Source of the DNA: Desulfovibrio sp. | GTDB taxonomy: Bacteria > Desulfobacterota > Desulfovibrionia > Desulfovibrionales > Desulfovibrionaceae | Direction: 5' to 3' | DNA: 64,000 nucleotides | Assembly (NCBI GenBank): GCA_030145055.1 | Contig: JAQYWK010000003.1 | Location: forward strand, 310,001-374,000 | Part shown: positions 1 to 8,213 of the stretch, piece after piece | Numbering within the stretch: position 1 is the first letter of the stretch | Layout of the letters: each line of letters begins with the position of its first letter | Made by a program: the position numbers and the translations under genes | The notes under the pieces: model-generated | The model's input: the letters and a program-made list of their open reading frames with translations, nothing else | Told to the model about the DNA's origin: nothing | The model's database searches: none

Positions 1-4
1 GAGT

Positions 5-865
5 ATGAACAATAAAATATTATTTACCATAATTTTAAGCATATTACTTACACCAACATTTGCCTTATCTTCTGAATGCATTTCGGTGGCAAGCTATACT
101 GGAACCATAAAAAGTTACAAAAATTACATAGAATGTAACGGTGGAGACCCTCTTGCAATCAACGATTACGGAGCACCGGGAATAACTCGAACAATGCTTT
201 CAATTCTCATTCTTGTTCAAGCGTTACATGTCGGAGATTTTCCCTGCGAAATGGAGTTCAAGAATTACCCAAATTCAGGGCGCGCTATATCTGAAGTAAA
301 AAAGGGTAACGTAACACTTCTTGCTGAGGATATGTGGAAAAGTAATTTTGACGAATCAGTGTATATGACAGCCCCCCTCATCCGAGCAGGAGAGTTTGAA
401 AAAGGTATATACGTAAAAAAAGATTCGCATTTTCTAAACACGACCACACCATTAAAATCTCTAAAAGACCATGTGCCGCTAGTTGGGAACACATGGACGA
501 CAGATATAGACCTATTAAGAGAAATGGGATTTACGCAGATTGAAACCGCACCTAGATATAACCAAATTTTTAAAATGATGGGGAAGGGTCGTGCCGATTT
601 TTCTCTTATAGAATTCCCAAATCGCGATAACTTGTCACAAACAGTCGAAAACGTAGAACTACACCCCATTCCAAATGCAAAAATAGCATTCGCAGACAGC
701 AGAAATTTCATGGTTTCCAAAAAACATCCTCAAGGTAAAACCGTATATACGGCGCTTGAAAAAGGGATGAAAATATTAAGAGAGAATGGAACCATCGACC
801 GCGCACTTAGGCAGTCCGGCGTAATTAATGATAGAATTAAAGACTGGGCTGTTATTTATCCGTAA
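5..865 (+). CDS. Periplasmic substrate-binding-like protein (SBP family 3 type)
   Basis: The 286-residue product has a clear signal peptide (about residues 1-22, a hydrophobic stretch ending in an Ala-Leu-Ser region), so it is probably periplasmic. The rest has the layout of small bilobed solute-binding proteins of the SBP_bac_3/amino-acid type: a region reading YVKKDSHF, then a helix-strand segment around GNTWTTDIDLL that resembles the hinge and second lobe. No permease or ATPase gene lies next to it here, so it may be an orphan sensor-type binding protein. The ligand cannot be told. The start lies 4 bases from the window edge, so its promoter and upstream neighbours are not visible. It converges with the trp operon. 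Confidence 0.65.
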   Translation: MNNKILFTIILSILLTPTFALSSECISVASYTGTIKSYKNYIECNGGDPLAINDYGAPGITRTMLSILILVQALHVGDFPCEMEFKNYPNSGRAISEVKKGNVTLLAEDMWKSNFDESVYMTAPLIRAGEFEKGIYVKKDSHFLNTTTPLKSLKDHVPLVGNTWTTDIDLLREMGFTQIETAPRYNQIFKMMGKGRADFSLIEFPNRDNLSQTVENVELHPIPNAKIAFADSRNFMVSKKHPQGKTVYTALEKGMKILRENGTIDRALRQSGVINDRIKDWAVIYP

Positions 866-896
866 ATTAGGAAATGAATAGTTTTTAAAGGGAAGT

Positions 897-934
897 CCAG
901 AGGAGAAACCTTCCTAAAAAAGTTCCCCCTCTGG
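897..934. other. Inverted repeat in the convergent gap between the SBP gene and trpA
   Basis: CCAGAGG and CCTCTGG form a 7-bp stem around a long loop. It sits between two convergent stop codons, where a shared terminator would be expected, but there is no clean T-run on either side. Treat it as a weak terminator candidate. Confidence 0.3.
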
Positions 935-954
935 TCGCCGAAGGCCTATCCTAT

Positions 955-1722
955 TTAAGTCCAAACCTTCATAAATTCAGCGCTACTTTTACCTTCATCA
1001 ATATGACGAATAAGAGCAGATCCGAAAACCGCCGCGTCGACCAGACCTTCGAGCTGTTCTAACTGCGACGGGTGCTTTAGGCCGAACCCTAGGGCTACGG
1101 GTATATCAAATATTTCCTTCGCGTGCTTAAGCCCTACTTTGATCTCTTCAGGCAAAGAATCGCGATCGCCGGTTGTTCCGAGCACTGATACGAAATAGCA
1201 GAACCCGTTCCCGCCATTTGCATATAGCTTCATACGCTCAGGCTCAGTATTTAAGCCGACTAGAGGCACTAATGCTACCTCGTTTTCAGCGAGCAGATCA
1301 CGAAAATCAACACCCTCTTCGAAAGGTAGGTCAGCAATGATTAGACCATTTACTCCGGCGGCGTTGGCATCTTTTGCGAACTTTTCAAGTCCATATTGCA
1401 AGACGGGATTGTAATATCCCATCAGTACGATGCCTGCGTTTATCTGCGGACGAACTTCAGCAAGTCCTTCGATAATCCATTTAAGATTAACTCCTGCATC
1501 TAGGCACTTCATAGAAGCCGCTTCCACCACTGGTCCATCAGCAACAGGATCGGAAAAAGGCATTCCAATTTCAATTATATCTGCGCCATTTGCGTCTAGC
1601 TCTAGAATTTCTTTCCAGAACACTTCCTTGGTTGGATATCCACCGGGAAGAAACGGAATAAGAGCTGTGCGCCCTTTTGCATTGGCATCATTTATTTTAT
1701 CAGCAAGTGTTGTAATACTCAT
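955..1722 (-). CDS. trpA: Tryptophan synthase alpha chain
   Basis: This 255-residue protein cleaves indole-3-glycerol phosphate to indole and glyceraldehyde 3-phosphate and hands indole to TrpB. The stretch IEIGMPFSDPVADGP carries the catalytic Glu and Asp of the family. The ORF extends 29 codons further upstream into trpB, but MSITTLADKIN is the normal start for the family and is preceded by GGAGCAAATAAA, a good ribosome site; the longer start is rejected. It is the last gene of the aromatic operon and begins 13 bases after the trpB stop. Confidence 0.97.
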   Translation of the reverse strand: MSITTLADKINDANAKGRTALIPFLPGGYPTKEVFWKEILELDANGADIIEIGMPFSDPVADGPVVEAASMKCLDAGVNLKWIIEGLAEVRPQINAGIVLMGYYNPVLQYGLEKFAKDANAAGVNGLIIADLPFEEGVDFRDLLAENEVALVPLVGLNTEPERMKLYANGGNGFCYFVSVLGTTGDRDSLPEEIKVGLKHAKEIFDIPVALGFGLKHPSQLEQLEGLVDAAVFGSALIRHIDEGKSSAEFMKVWT

Positions 1723-1735
1723 TTTATTTGCTCCA

Positions 1736-2914
1736 CTATTTTCCGTGCTGCGCAAGGTAATCATCCAAGATATCCATATCTTTATCACCACGACCAGACA
1801 GATTAACAATTACATTTGCATCTTTAGGAATGATATCTTTGTTCTCGATAGCCCACGCTAGTGCATGTGAACTTTCAAGAGCAGGAAGAATTCCTTCCTT
1901 TTGACAAAGCATCTGGAAAGCATTGATAGCCTGACTATCGTTGACCATGCCAAACTCAGCCCTACCAGTATCATGTAAATGAACATGTTCCGGCCCTACT
2001 CCTGGGTAATCCAGTCCAGCGGCAATAGAATGTGATGGAAGTATCTGCCCGTCATCAGTCTGTAATAACAACGTATTCATTCCGTGAAGCACTCCCGGAG
2101 TACCAAGATTAATCGGTGCTGAATTTGTACATCCAGGCTTCCCAGTTCCGGCAGCCTCTACGCCCACTATCTTAACGGATTTTTCATTAACAAACTCGTG
2201 GAACATACCAATTGCATTGGACCCGCCACCAACACAGGCAACGACCATGTAAGGCATTTCGCCAGTACGTTCTTTAAACTGCTGTTTAGCCTCGCGCCCG
2301 ATTATAGACTGGAATTCTCTGACTAAAAGCGGGAACGGATGCGGGCCTGCTGCTGTTCCGAAACAGTAATGCGTGGTGCGCTGATTTGCGATCCACTGGC
2401 GAAGCGCCGCATTAATAGCATCTTTCAATGTCTGGGTGCCGGAATGAACCGGAATACATTTAGCTCCAAAAAGCTCCATGCGGCGTACATTGTGAGACTG
2501 ACGTTTAACGTCAGTTGCGCCCATGTAAATATCACATTCTAGATCAAGGAGGGCCGCGGCTGTTGCTGTTGCAACCCCGTGCTGACCTGCTCCGGTTTCA
2601 GCGAGCATCTTTGGCTTACCCATCATCTTAGTAAGCAGAGCCTGACCAACTGTGTTGTTGATTTTATGCGCTCCGGTATGTGCTAGATCTTCGCGCTTCA
2701 GCCAGAGGTTGAAACCAAGTTCGCGTGAAAGATTTTGGCAATGAGTAAGAGCTGTAGGACGTCCTACAAAATTCTTGAGTAGACTGGTGTATTCCTGCTG
2801 AAATTCTGCCGACTTTAAGATTTTACCCATAGCCTCTTCAAGTTCTAGAAGCGGAGGCATGAGCAGTTCAGGCACAAACTGTCCACCAAAATCTCCGTAG
2901 TATCCTCTTTTCAT
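1736..2914 (-). CDS. trpB: Tryptophan synthase beta chain
   Basis: This 392-residue PLP enzyme condenses indole with serine to give tryptophan. It begins with the typical YGDFGGQFVPELL and carries the PLP lysine in HTGAHKINNTVGQ. The phosphate-binding glycine run CVGGGSNAIG is also intact. Length and motifs fit the TrpB1 class that works as an alpha2beta2 complex with TrpA. Its ATG overlaps the trpF stop by 4 bases (ATGA), implying translational coupling. Confidence 0.98.
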   Translation of the reverse strand: MKRGYYGDFGGQFVPELLMPPLLELEEAMGKILKSAEFQQEYTSLLKNFVGRPTALTHCQNLSRELGFNLWLKREDLAHTGAHKINNTVGQALLTKMMGKPKMLAETGAGQHGVATATAAALLDLECDIYMGATDVKRQSHNVRRMELFGAKCIPVHSGTQTLKDAINAALRQWIANQRTTHYCFGTAAGPHPFPLLVREFQSIIGREAKQQFKERTGEMPYMVVACVGGGSNAIGMFHEFVNEKSVKIVGVEAAGTGKPGCTNSAPINLGTPGVLHGMNTLLLQTDDGQILPSHSIAAGLDYPGVGPEHVHLHDTGRAEFGMVNDSQAINAFQMLCQKEGILPALESSHALAWAIENKDIIPKDANVIVNLSGRGDKDMDILDDYLAQHGK

Positions 2915-3549
2915 GACTGATTCCTCTTATTTGCTAAGTGCACTGAAACAAAAGCTGCACTCAATTTATATTTATCTTTTATACCGGGGCTGACTTCAAC
3001 GCCGGAATTAAGGTCAACACCACTCGGCTTCGCAGCGCTTATGGCACCCATCAAATTTTTAGCTGATAACCCGCCGGCCAATAGCCATGGAATACGAATT
3101 TTCACTTCTGAAAAGATCGAACAATCGAGTGGCTTCCCATGACCTCCACCAGAACTTCCTGCGTCGAAAAGAAGATAGGTGCAATGCGGAGTAAAACGGT
3201 CAATATCCTCTTGAAACTCTTTCACAGAGTCATACCGCTGCGGCCAAAGAACTTTAATAATGCGGTTCTTTCCAACGGCGTTACAAAACTCTTCGTTCTG
3301 CCCGCCATGAAGCTGTGCATAATCAATCTTGCCGTTTTTTAAAATTTCAAGAACTTCTGCCGCGCTCTGCTTTACAAATACACCAACTTTATTGGCCTTT
3401 TCGGTAACAATTGAACTGGCAAAATCAACATCAACACAACGAGGGCTTGATTGATGGAAAATAAAACCTAAAAAATCAGCGCCCAATTCTTCACACGCAT
3501 CTACATCTTCAACGCGAGTCATACCGCAAACTTTTATGAGTAAGGTCAT
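2911..3549 (-). CDS. trpF: Phosphoribosylanthranilate isomerase
   Basis: This 212-residue single-domain (beta/alpha)8 enzyme catalyses the Amadori rearrangement of PRA to CdRP. The N-terminal KVCGMTRVED contains the catalytic cysteine, and LLFDAGSSGGGHGKPLD carries the catalytic Asp and the phosphate-binding Gly run. The C-terminal GVDLNSGVEVSPGIKD is the second phosphate site. It overlaps trpC by 4 bases at its start and trpB by 4 at its end. TrpF and TrpC are separate proteins here, not fused as in E. coli. Confidence 0.97.
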   Translation of the reverse strand: MTLLIKVCGMTRVEDVDACEELGADFLGFIFHQSSPRCVDVDFASSIVTEKANKVGVFVKQSAAEVLEILKNGKIDYAQLHGGQNEEFCNAVGKNRIIKVLWPQRYDSVKEFQEDIDRFTPHCTYLLFDAGSSGGGHGKPLDCSIFSEVKIRIPWLLAGGLSAKNLMGAISAAKPSGVDLNSGVEVSPGIKDKYKLSAAFVSVHLANKRNQS

Positions 3550-4325
3550 CGTACTGCCCCCGCAACCAAAGATGCCAGTTTATTTTCAGGACTCGCGTTT
3601 GACATTATCGAGGTTCCGACAAGTACGCAGTCATAACCTAGTTCAGCCATTTTCGTGCAATCGTCAGGCTCATTAATGCCACTGGCGCAAATCCATATTT
3701 CATTATCATTGCGCTCTTTAATGAACTCGACTGACCGGCTCATATCGATACCGAGATTATCAAGATCACGATTATTTATTTGAATAATCCGCGCTCCGGC
3801 ATTCTTCGCACGCATAAGGTCCTCCATATCGAAAGCCTCAACCACCGCATCAAGTCCGGCAGCATGAGTTTTATCAATCATTTCCTTAAGCAAAACGTCA
3901 TCTGCGAACATTCGTACTATAACTAATAGGGCGGACGCTGGAGTTGACGCTGTCTGGACCACTTGCAAAGGATCAACCAGAAAATCTTTACGCAGCATGG
4001 GCAATCCGCACGGCTTGATTTCATCAAGATAACCAAGGCTACCTTTGAAATAAAGTTCTTCAGTCAAAACTGAAATTGCAGAAGCACCGCCCCGTACGTA
4101 CATATTAGCTATATCAACCGGACCAAGCTCAAGGTTGATAATACCTTTTGATGGAGAGGCTCTTTTATATTCGGCGATAACTTTCATGCCGGACTTGTCA
4201 CGCTTAATTGCATCAGCAAACGAAGGTCGCTTACCGGTGTAAAGCGCGGGAAGTTTATCTTCCGCCTCAAGCTTGCGGAGCATGTCCACTTCGCCCTGTT
4301 TGCCTATGCGAAACTTTTCAAGCAT
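3546..4325 (-). CDS. trpC: Indole-3-glycerol-phosphate synthase
   Basis: This 259-residue enzyme closes the indole ring of CdRP. IAEYKRASPSKG is the canonical N-terminal substrate site and includes the catalytic Lys. LRKDFLVDPLQV carries the second catalytic Lys, and IQINNRDLDNL and ILVGTSIMS-like segments complete the barrel. It begins just 3 bases after the trpD stop and overlaps trpF by 4 bases. Confidence 0.97.
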   Translation of the reverse strand: MLEKFRIGKQGEVDMLRKLEAEDKLPALYTGKRPSFADAIKRDKSGMKVIAEYKRASPSKGIINLELGPVDIANMYVRGGASAISVLTEELYFKGSLGYLDEIKPCGLPMLRKDFLVDPLQVVQTASTPASALLVIVRMFADDVLLKEMIDKTHAAGLDAVVEAFDMEDLMRAKNAGARIIQINNRDLDNLGIDMSRSVEFIKERNDNEIWICASGINEPDDCTKMAELGYDCVLVGTSIMSNASPENKLASLVAGAVR

Positions 4326-4328
4326 TTC

Positions 4329-5318
4329 CTAATACTCCTTACTTACGCCAGTGGATACTTTGGCTTTTGCTTTCTCAATTCCATCGGCAAGACTGATTCC
4401 ATCAAGTAATGAAATCGCGGCCCCGAGGTTTAATGCTACCATATCAAGCATAGGCTGCGGAGCTGTTCCCCTCAGAACTTTGCGTATAGTTTCAAGCGCA
4501 TTCTTGCGGTCTGTAACTGCGACATCTTTCGGATCTGAAATCTCAAAACCATAGTCAGCAGGATTAATTTCAAGTTCAGTGAGTGTGCCATTATCTACAA
4601 GAATAGCTTTATTAACACCAAAAGGTGTCAGCTCATCAAAATTACCAGCTCCGTGAACAACATAAGCTTTTTCAACTTTTGTCAAAGCGAGAACTTCTGC
4701 CATAAGGCGCATAATTTCAGGTCTACCGACACCCAGTACCTGATGCGTAGGGCGGGCAGGATTTAAAAGCGGCCCCATAAGATTGAAAAGAGTTGGAATA
4801 CCAAGCTCTTTCCTGATGGGTCCGACTATGCCGAAAGCTGGATGATAGTTGGGCGCAAAAAGGAACACGAAATTCTCACGCTCAAGAACGTCAGGAACAT
4901 CTTCGGCAGTTGTTCCAACTGGAATTTCAAGTTCTTCCAATATGTCAGCACTTCCGCACGAAGAGGATACGGCCCTGTTACCGTGTTTAGCAACCTTATA
5001 TCCCATATCGGCAAGATACAAAGCCACCGCAGTTGAACAGTTAAAGCTATTACTCCCATCTCCACCAGTTCCGCAGGTATCAATATAAGGACCGCTCAAA
5101 CCTTTAACGAGTTTTGCTTTCTTAAGAGCAGCCTTTACACCCGAGGCAACTTCTGTCGCGGTTTCACCCTTTGTGCGCAGCCCCATGAGCAAAGCTCCGA
5201 CCTGCACATGGGAAACTTCTCCCGCAAAAAGAGCTCTAAAAACCGAGTCCGCCATATCCTCTGAAAGATCATTGCCTGCGGCAAGTTCATTTAAAGCCGA
5301 GGCTACACATTCCGCCAT
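4329..5318 (-). CDS. trpD: Anthranilate phosphoribosyltransferase
   Basis: The 329-residue product transfers phosphoribose from PRPP to anthranilate. The PRPP site [14 protein letters not shown] (GTGGD motif) is intact, as are [18 protein letters not shown] for anthranilate and PRPP binding and [12 protein letters not shown]. It is a free-standing enzyme, not fused to TrpG. The gene lies 37 bases downstream of trpG in the operon. Confidence 0.97.
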   Translation of the reverse strand: MAECVASALNELAAGNDLSEDMADSVFRALFAGEVSHVQVGALLMGLRTKGETATEVASGVKAALKKAKLVKGLSGPYIDTCGTGGDGSNSFNCSTAVALYLADMGYKVAKHGNRAVSSSCGSADILEELEIPVGTTAEDVPDVLERENFVFLFAPNYHPAFGIVGPIRKELGIPTLFNLMGPLLNPARPTHQVLGVGRPEIMRLMAEVLALTKVEKAYVVHGAGNFDELTPFGVNKAILVDNGTLTELEINPADYGFEISDPKDVAVTDRKNALETIRKVLRGTAPQPMLDMVALNLGAAISLLDGISLADGIEKAKAKVSTGVSKEY

Positions 5319-5355
5319 TATACTTCCCCCATATCCTTATATTCTTGAGATTTGC

Positions 5356-5928
5356 TTAAATATTACCATCAAGGAAGTTCTTTAGAAGCTTCGGCCCATC
5401 TGGAGTCAAAATTGACTCTGGATGAAATTGCACTCCCGCCCATGGACGGTCTTTGTAGCGCATTCCCATTACTTCTTTCTGATCAGTCCAGGCAGTGAGT
5501 TCCATCATATCAGGAGCGTCATCAACATTCACAACTAAGGAATGGTAACGACAAACCTGAAACGGATCACCCAGACCGCTAAAAAGCCCATCATTATTAT
5601 GGTAAACTTGCGATGTTTTCCCGTGCATGATGCGTCCCGCACGGACAACTGATGCTCCGCCGAATTGACCGAGAGTCTGATGACCGAGGCAAACACCAAA
5701 TACGGGAATGTCCTTTGGCAAGCGCGACAAAAATTCAAGGCTCAGCCCTGCGTTTTCCGGACGACTTGGTCCGGGAGAAAGACAGACGCGCTCAAGTTTA
5801 CCGGATTCAGCAAGTTCCAGAATTTCTTCGCGATCATTCCTTAGAACCAGAGGCTCAGCACCTAACTGCTGAAACGCCTGCACCAAATTGAAAGTGAATG
5901 AATCGTAATTATCAACAAGCAAAAACAT
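5356..5928 (-). CDS. trpG: Anthranilate synthase component II (glutamine amidotransferase)
   Basis: This 190-residue class I amidotransferase supplies ammonia to TrpE. FGVCLGHQTLGQFGG has the nucleophilic cysteine, and VQFHPESILT carries the catalytic His and Glu. The ORF extends about 100 codons upstream inside trpE in another frame. The true start is MFLLVDNYDSF, preceded by GGAGGGTGGCG, so trpE and trpG overlap by 17 bases, which suggests coupled translation of the two subunits. Confidence 0.97.
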   Translation of the reverse strand: MFLLVDNYDSFTFNLVQAFQQLGAEPLVLRNDREEILELAESGKLERVCLSPGPSRPENAGLSLEFLSRLPKDIPVFGVCLGHQTLGQFGGASVVRAGRIMHGKTSQVYHNNDGLFSGLGDPFQVCRYHSLVVNVDDAPDMMELTAWTDQKEVMGMRYKDRPWAGVQFHPESILTPDGPKLLKNFLDGNI

Positions 5929-7324
5929 CGCCACCCTCCGACTGCAAAATTTCCCGTAAAACTCTTGCCTTATTATTGCATTCTTCCCATTCCATTTCAG
6001 GAATGGAATCATAAACAATTCCAGCCCCTGCCTGCCAATGGCACTTGCCATCTCTGACCCACATGGAACGGATGGTGATACCAGTATCGAGGTTAATGGA
6101 ATCTTTATCCAAACCGATGAAACCAATGGCTCCGCCGTATGGTCCACGGGGAACTTCTTCAATTTCAGCGATAAGTTCCATAGCTCTGATTTTCGGAGCA
6201 CCAGACAAAGTGCCCGCAGGGAAAGTAGCCTGTAAAACATCTATCGCATCGTGGTCGTCGCGAAGATCCGCTTCGACATATGAAGTCAGATGCATGACGT
6301 GGCTGAAATATTCAACCTGCATAAACTTCTCAACGCTCACAGTGCCCGGTTTTGCAATGCGCCCGAGATCATTACGGCCGAGATCAACAAGCATCACGTG
6401 TTCCGCGCGCTCTTTCGGATCGGAGAGAAGTTTTTCGGAATTCTTGCGGTCCCCAGCAGCATCGGCTCCTCTAAGACAAGTCCCTGCGATGGGCCGAACC
6501 TCAAGTCTACCCCCTTCACAACGAGCCATCATTTCAGGTGATGATCCGAGCAGAATCTCTTCACGGCTGAACTTCATATAGAACATGAATGGAGATGGAT
6601 TCGCCTGACGAAGTCTACGATAGAGGTCAAAAGAATCTCCGCTGAACGGCGCGGAAAAACGAGTGGACAAGACCACCTGAATGCACTCACCTTCTGCGAT
6701 AAGATCTTTAACTTTTTTAACACCTTCAATATATTTCTCACGTCCCGGAGAAACTGTAGGTTCACCAACGACTGTCGGTTCACATTTTCTATTTAAGTCC
6801 TGAGGCGTGAATTCCGGTTTTGCTCCTTCATCTAAAGATAGAAAGCAACAACGATGCTTAAGATGGTCAAACAATACTGCGCGTCCCGGCAAAGCGAGGC
6901 GGACCTCAGCATCTTTAGCCGGGATTTTATCTGCCAACTTAGGCTCGAGCATCCCTGCGATACCATAACCAAGAGTTCCGTAGAGTCCTCTCGTTAAAGC
7001 CGGAAGCGGACCAACTTCTTTCTGAGTATTCACGTGCAGAGCTTTCATTACAGCCCGAAGACCTTCAAGAAAGTCCATACCGGAATACTGAGCAAGCCCT
7101 GCCAGACGAGAATCAGCACATTCAACAGAAAGCTTCCCGCGCACAGGAGTCAAAGAAAGTCTAAAATCCCAAGCGATAAGACTGTAACGCCCAAGCCTTC
7201 CATCAACCTCAGCACTTTCCAAAAGTATTCCCGGTGCATCCCCAACTAGTCCTAGATAAAGACTGATCGGAGTCTGCACGTCAGCCGGCAACCATTTGCC
7301 ATACTGCGTCAATTCAATTTTCAT
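5912..7324 (-). CDS. trpE: Anthranilate synthase component I
   Basis: This 470-residue protein converts chorismate plus ammonia to anthranilate. The C-terminal chorismate-binding domain is intact (LLGSSPEMMARCEGG, RPIAGTCLRG, ERAEHVMLVDLGRNDLGR, GAPKIRAMELI). The N-terminal ILLESAEVDGR matches the LLES element used for Trp feedback inhibition in this family, so allosteric control is likely on top of the attenuator upstream. The start is preceded by GGAGTG. The gene follows tyrA after a 112-base gap that holds a terminator-like attenuator. Confidence 0.97.
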   Translation of the reverse strand: MKIELTQYGKWLPADVQTPISLYLGLVGDAPGILLESAEVDGRLGRYSLIAWDFRLSLTPVRGKLSVECADSRLAGLAQYSGMDFLEGLRAVMKALHVNTQKEVGPLPALTRGLYGTLGYGIAGMLEPKLADKIPAKDAEVRLALPGRAVLFDHLKHRCCFLSLDEGAKPEFTPQDLNRKCEPTVVGEPTVSPGREKYIEGVKKVKDLIAEGECIQVVLSTRFSAPFSGDSFDLYRRLRQANPSPFMFYMKFSREEILLGSSPEMMARCEGGRLEVRPIAGTCLRGADAAGDRKNSEKLLSDPKERAEHVMLVDLGRNDLGRIAKPGTVSVEKFMQVEYFSHVMHLTSYVEADLRDDHDAIDVLQATFPAGTLSGAPKIRAMELIAEIEEVPRGPYGGAIGFIGLDKDSINLDTGITIRSMWVRDGKCHWQAGAGIVYDSIPEMEWEECNNKARVLREILQSEGGDVFAC

Positions 7325-7378
7325 ATATTCACTCCATTTTTTTATTATATAGTAAGTACTCGCTTAAAAGCGACACAT

Positions 7379-7412
7379 AAAAAAAGCCGCACCCTCTAGG
7401 AGAATGCGGCTT
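7379..7412 (-). terminator. Intrinsic terminator (attenuator) between tyrA and trpE
   Basis: On the minus strand AAGCCGCA (7412-7405) pairs with TGCGGCTT (7391-7384), followed by seven U residues (7385-7379). The 13-base loop contains TTCTCCTAG. Because trpEGDCFBA lie directly downstream and no other terminator separates them, this must be read through for trp expression, as expected for an attenuator. Confidence 0.85.
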
Positions 7413-7463
7413 AACTTTAATTTAAATGCTATTCTCCTAGTTTTTGTCTTCGCGCCACCACCA
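7396..7463 (-). promoter_or_regulatory. Trp attenuator: tandem Trp codons and antiterminator pairing at the tyrA 3' end
   Basis: Three TGG codons (7463-7455) stand 8, 7 and 6 codons before the tyrA stop (7439-7437). The 10 bases CTAGGAGAAT (7440-7431), which include the stop codon, are perfectly complementary to ATTCTCCTAG (7405-7396) in the terminator loop. Inference: a ribosome stalled for lack of charged tRNA-Trp leaves 7440-7431 free to form the alternative helix and weaken the terminator. A ribosome that reaches the stop covers this segment and allows termination. The spacing fits a ribosome footprint in both states. Confidence 0.7.
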
Positions 7464-8213
7464 AGATGCACGTTCGGAAAGAAGATCCATATCTCCTGAC
7501 GCAGCAAGGCTTAGGAATGAACGAAACAAACGAATAGCTTCAAGGCTATACTGATTTGCACCAGAAATAGTTACAAAAAGATCACTGTCCTGTGTCACCA
7601 TTTTCTTCGCAGCTTCAAGCCTGCGTTTAAAAGATGGAGTCACATACTTTTCAATATTAGGTAGCTCTCTCGCACATGCAAAAAATGCTATGGAGGAGCT
7701 GAAGTTTAAACTTTGAATCATTGCCATTGCCCGGTCGTGCTCTTCTTCTGTTGATTCGAATGCGCCAAAATCTAGCCGTTCAAAAAAATCTTTGACAGCA
7801 GGAAGTGAAGCTTGATCTCCATCACGCTCTGCAACAAGAGCAACCGTTGGATCAAAATCAACAGGAATGGTAGGCCCGAACAAAGGATGGGTTCCAACCA
7901 CAGGACCGTCATAAGCTCTGATCATCTGCTGCAACGGACGCCCTTTAACAGAACCTACATCAGAAAGAACCGCCCCTTTTTTCATATGCGGTACAACCTT
8001 AGGAAGCACCTCATCCATAACGGTTACAGGAATACAAAGCAGCACAAAGTCGCTCTTAGGAAGAAGGCGAGCCATCTCTTCCTCGTCAAGAGGCTGATCA
8101 AACCGGTGTACGAGAATACCCGCACGCTCGGCTTTCAGGGCGAGAAATCCGCCCATCTGTCCTCTTGAGCCGATTACGGCTATGCTGTGAATTCTGTCAA
8201 ACTCAGATTCCAT
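7437..8213 (-). CDS. tyrA: Prephenate dehydrogenase (TyrA family) with WWW tail
   Basis: The 258-residue protein has an N-terminal Rossmann fold (AVIGSRGQMGG) and the VGTHPLFGP segment with the family's catalytic His. SDVGSVKG is also conserved. It oxidises prephenate to 4-hydroxyphenylpyruvate for Tyr synthesis. It is shorter than E. coli TyrA because it lacks the chorismate mutase domain, which is carried by PheA here. The C-terminus reads SWWWREDKN; these three Trp codons sit just before the trpE attenuator and probably act as its leader peptide. The start overlaps aroA by 11 bases. Confidence 0.93.
   Translation of the reverse strand: MESEFDRIHSIAVIGSRGQMGGFLALKAERAGILVHRFDQPLDEEEMARLLPKSDFVLLCIPVTVMDEVLPKVVPHMKKGAVLSDVGSVKGRPLQQMIRAYDGPVVGTHPLFGPTIPVDFDPTVALVAERDGDQASLPAVKDFFERLDFGAFESTEEEHDRAMAMIQSLNFSSSIAFFACARELPNIEKYVTPSFKRRLEAAKKMVTQDSDLFVTISGANQYSLEAIRLFRSFLSLAASGDMDLLSERASWWWREDKN

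Noticed and set aside
5356-6240. Long N-terminal extension of trpG to 294 residues
   Set aside because: The extra 104 residues overlap trpE in another frame and have no family match; MFLLVDNYDSF with GGAGGGTGGCG is the normal start.
6045-6581. Plus-strand 178-codon open frame inside trpE
   Set aside because: It lies antisense to a well-conserved gene, has low-complexity Ser/Ile content and no ribosome site; a shadow frame.
7324-7378. TATAAT-like sequence just before trpE as an independent trpE promoter
   Set aside because: A TATAAT is present about 20 bases before the start, but no acceptable -35 lies 16-18 bases upstream; the attenuator explains the gap better.
7796-8168. Plus-strand 118-codon open frame opposite tyrA
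   Set aside because: Antisense to a conserved gene; no ribosome site or protein motif.
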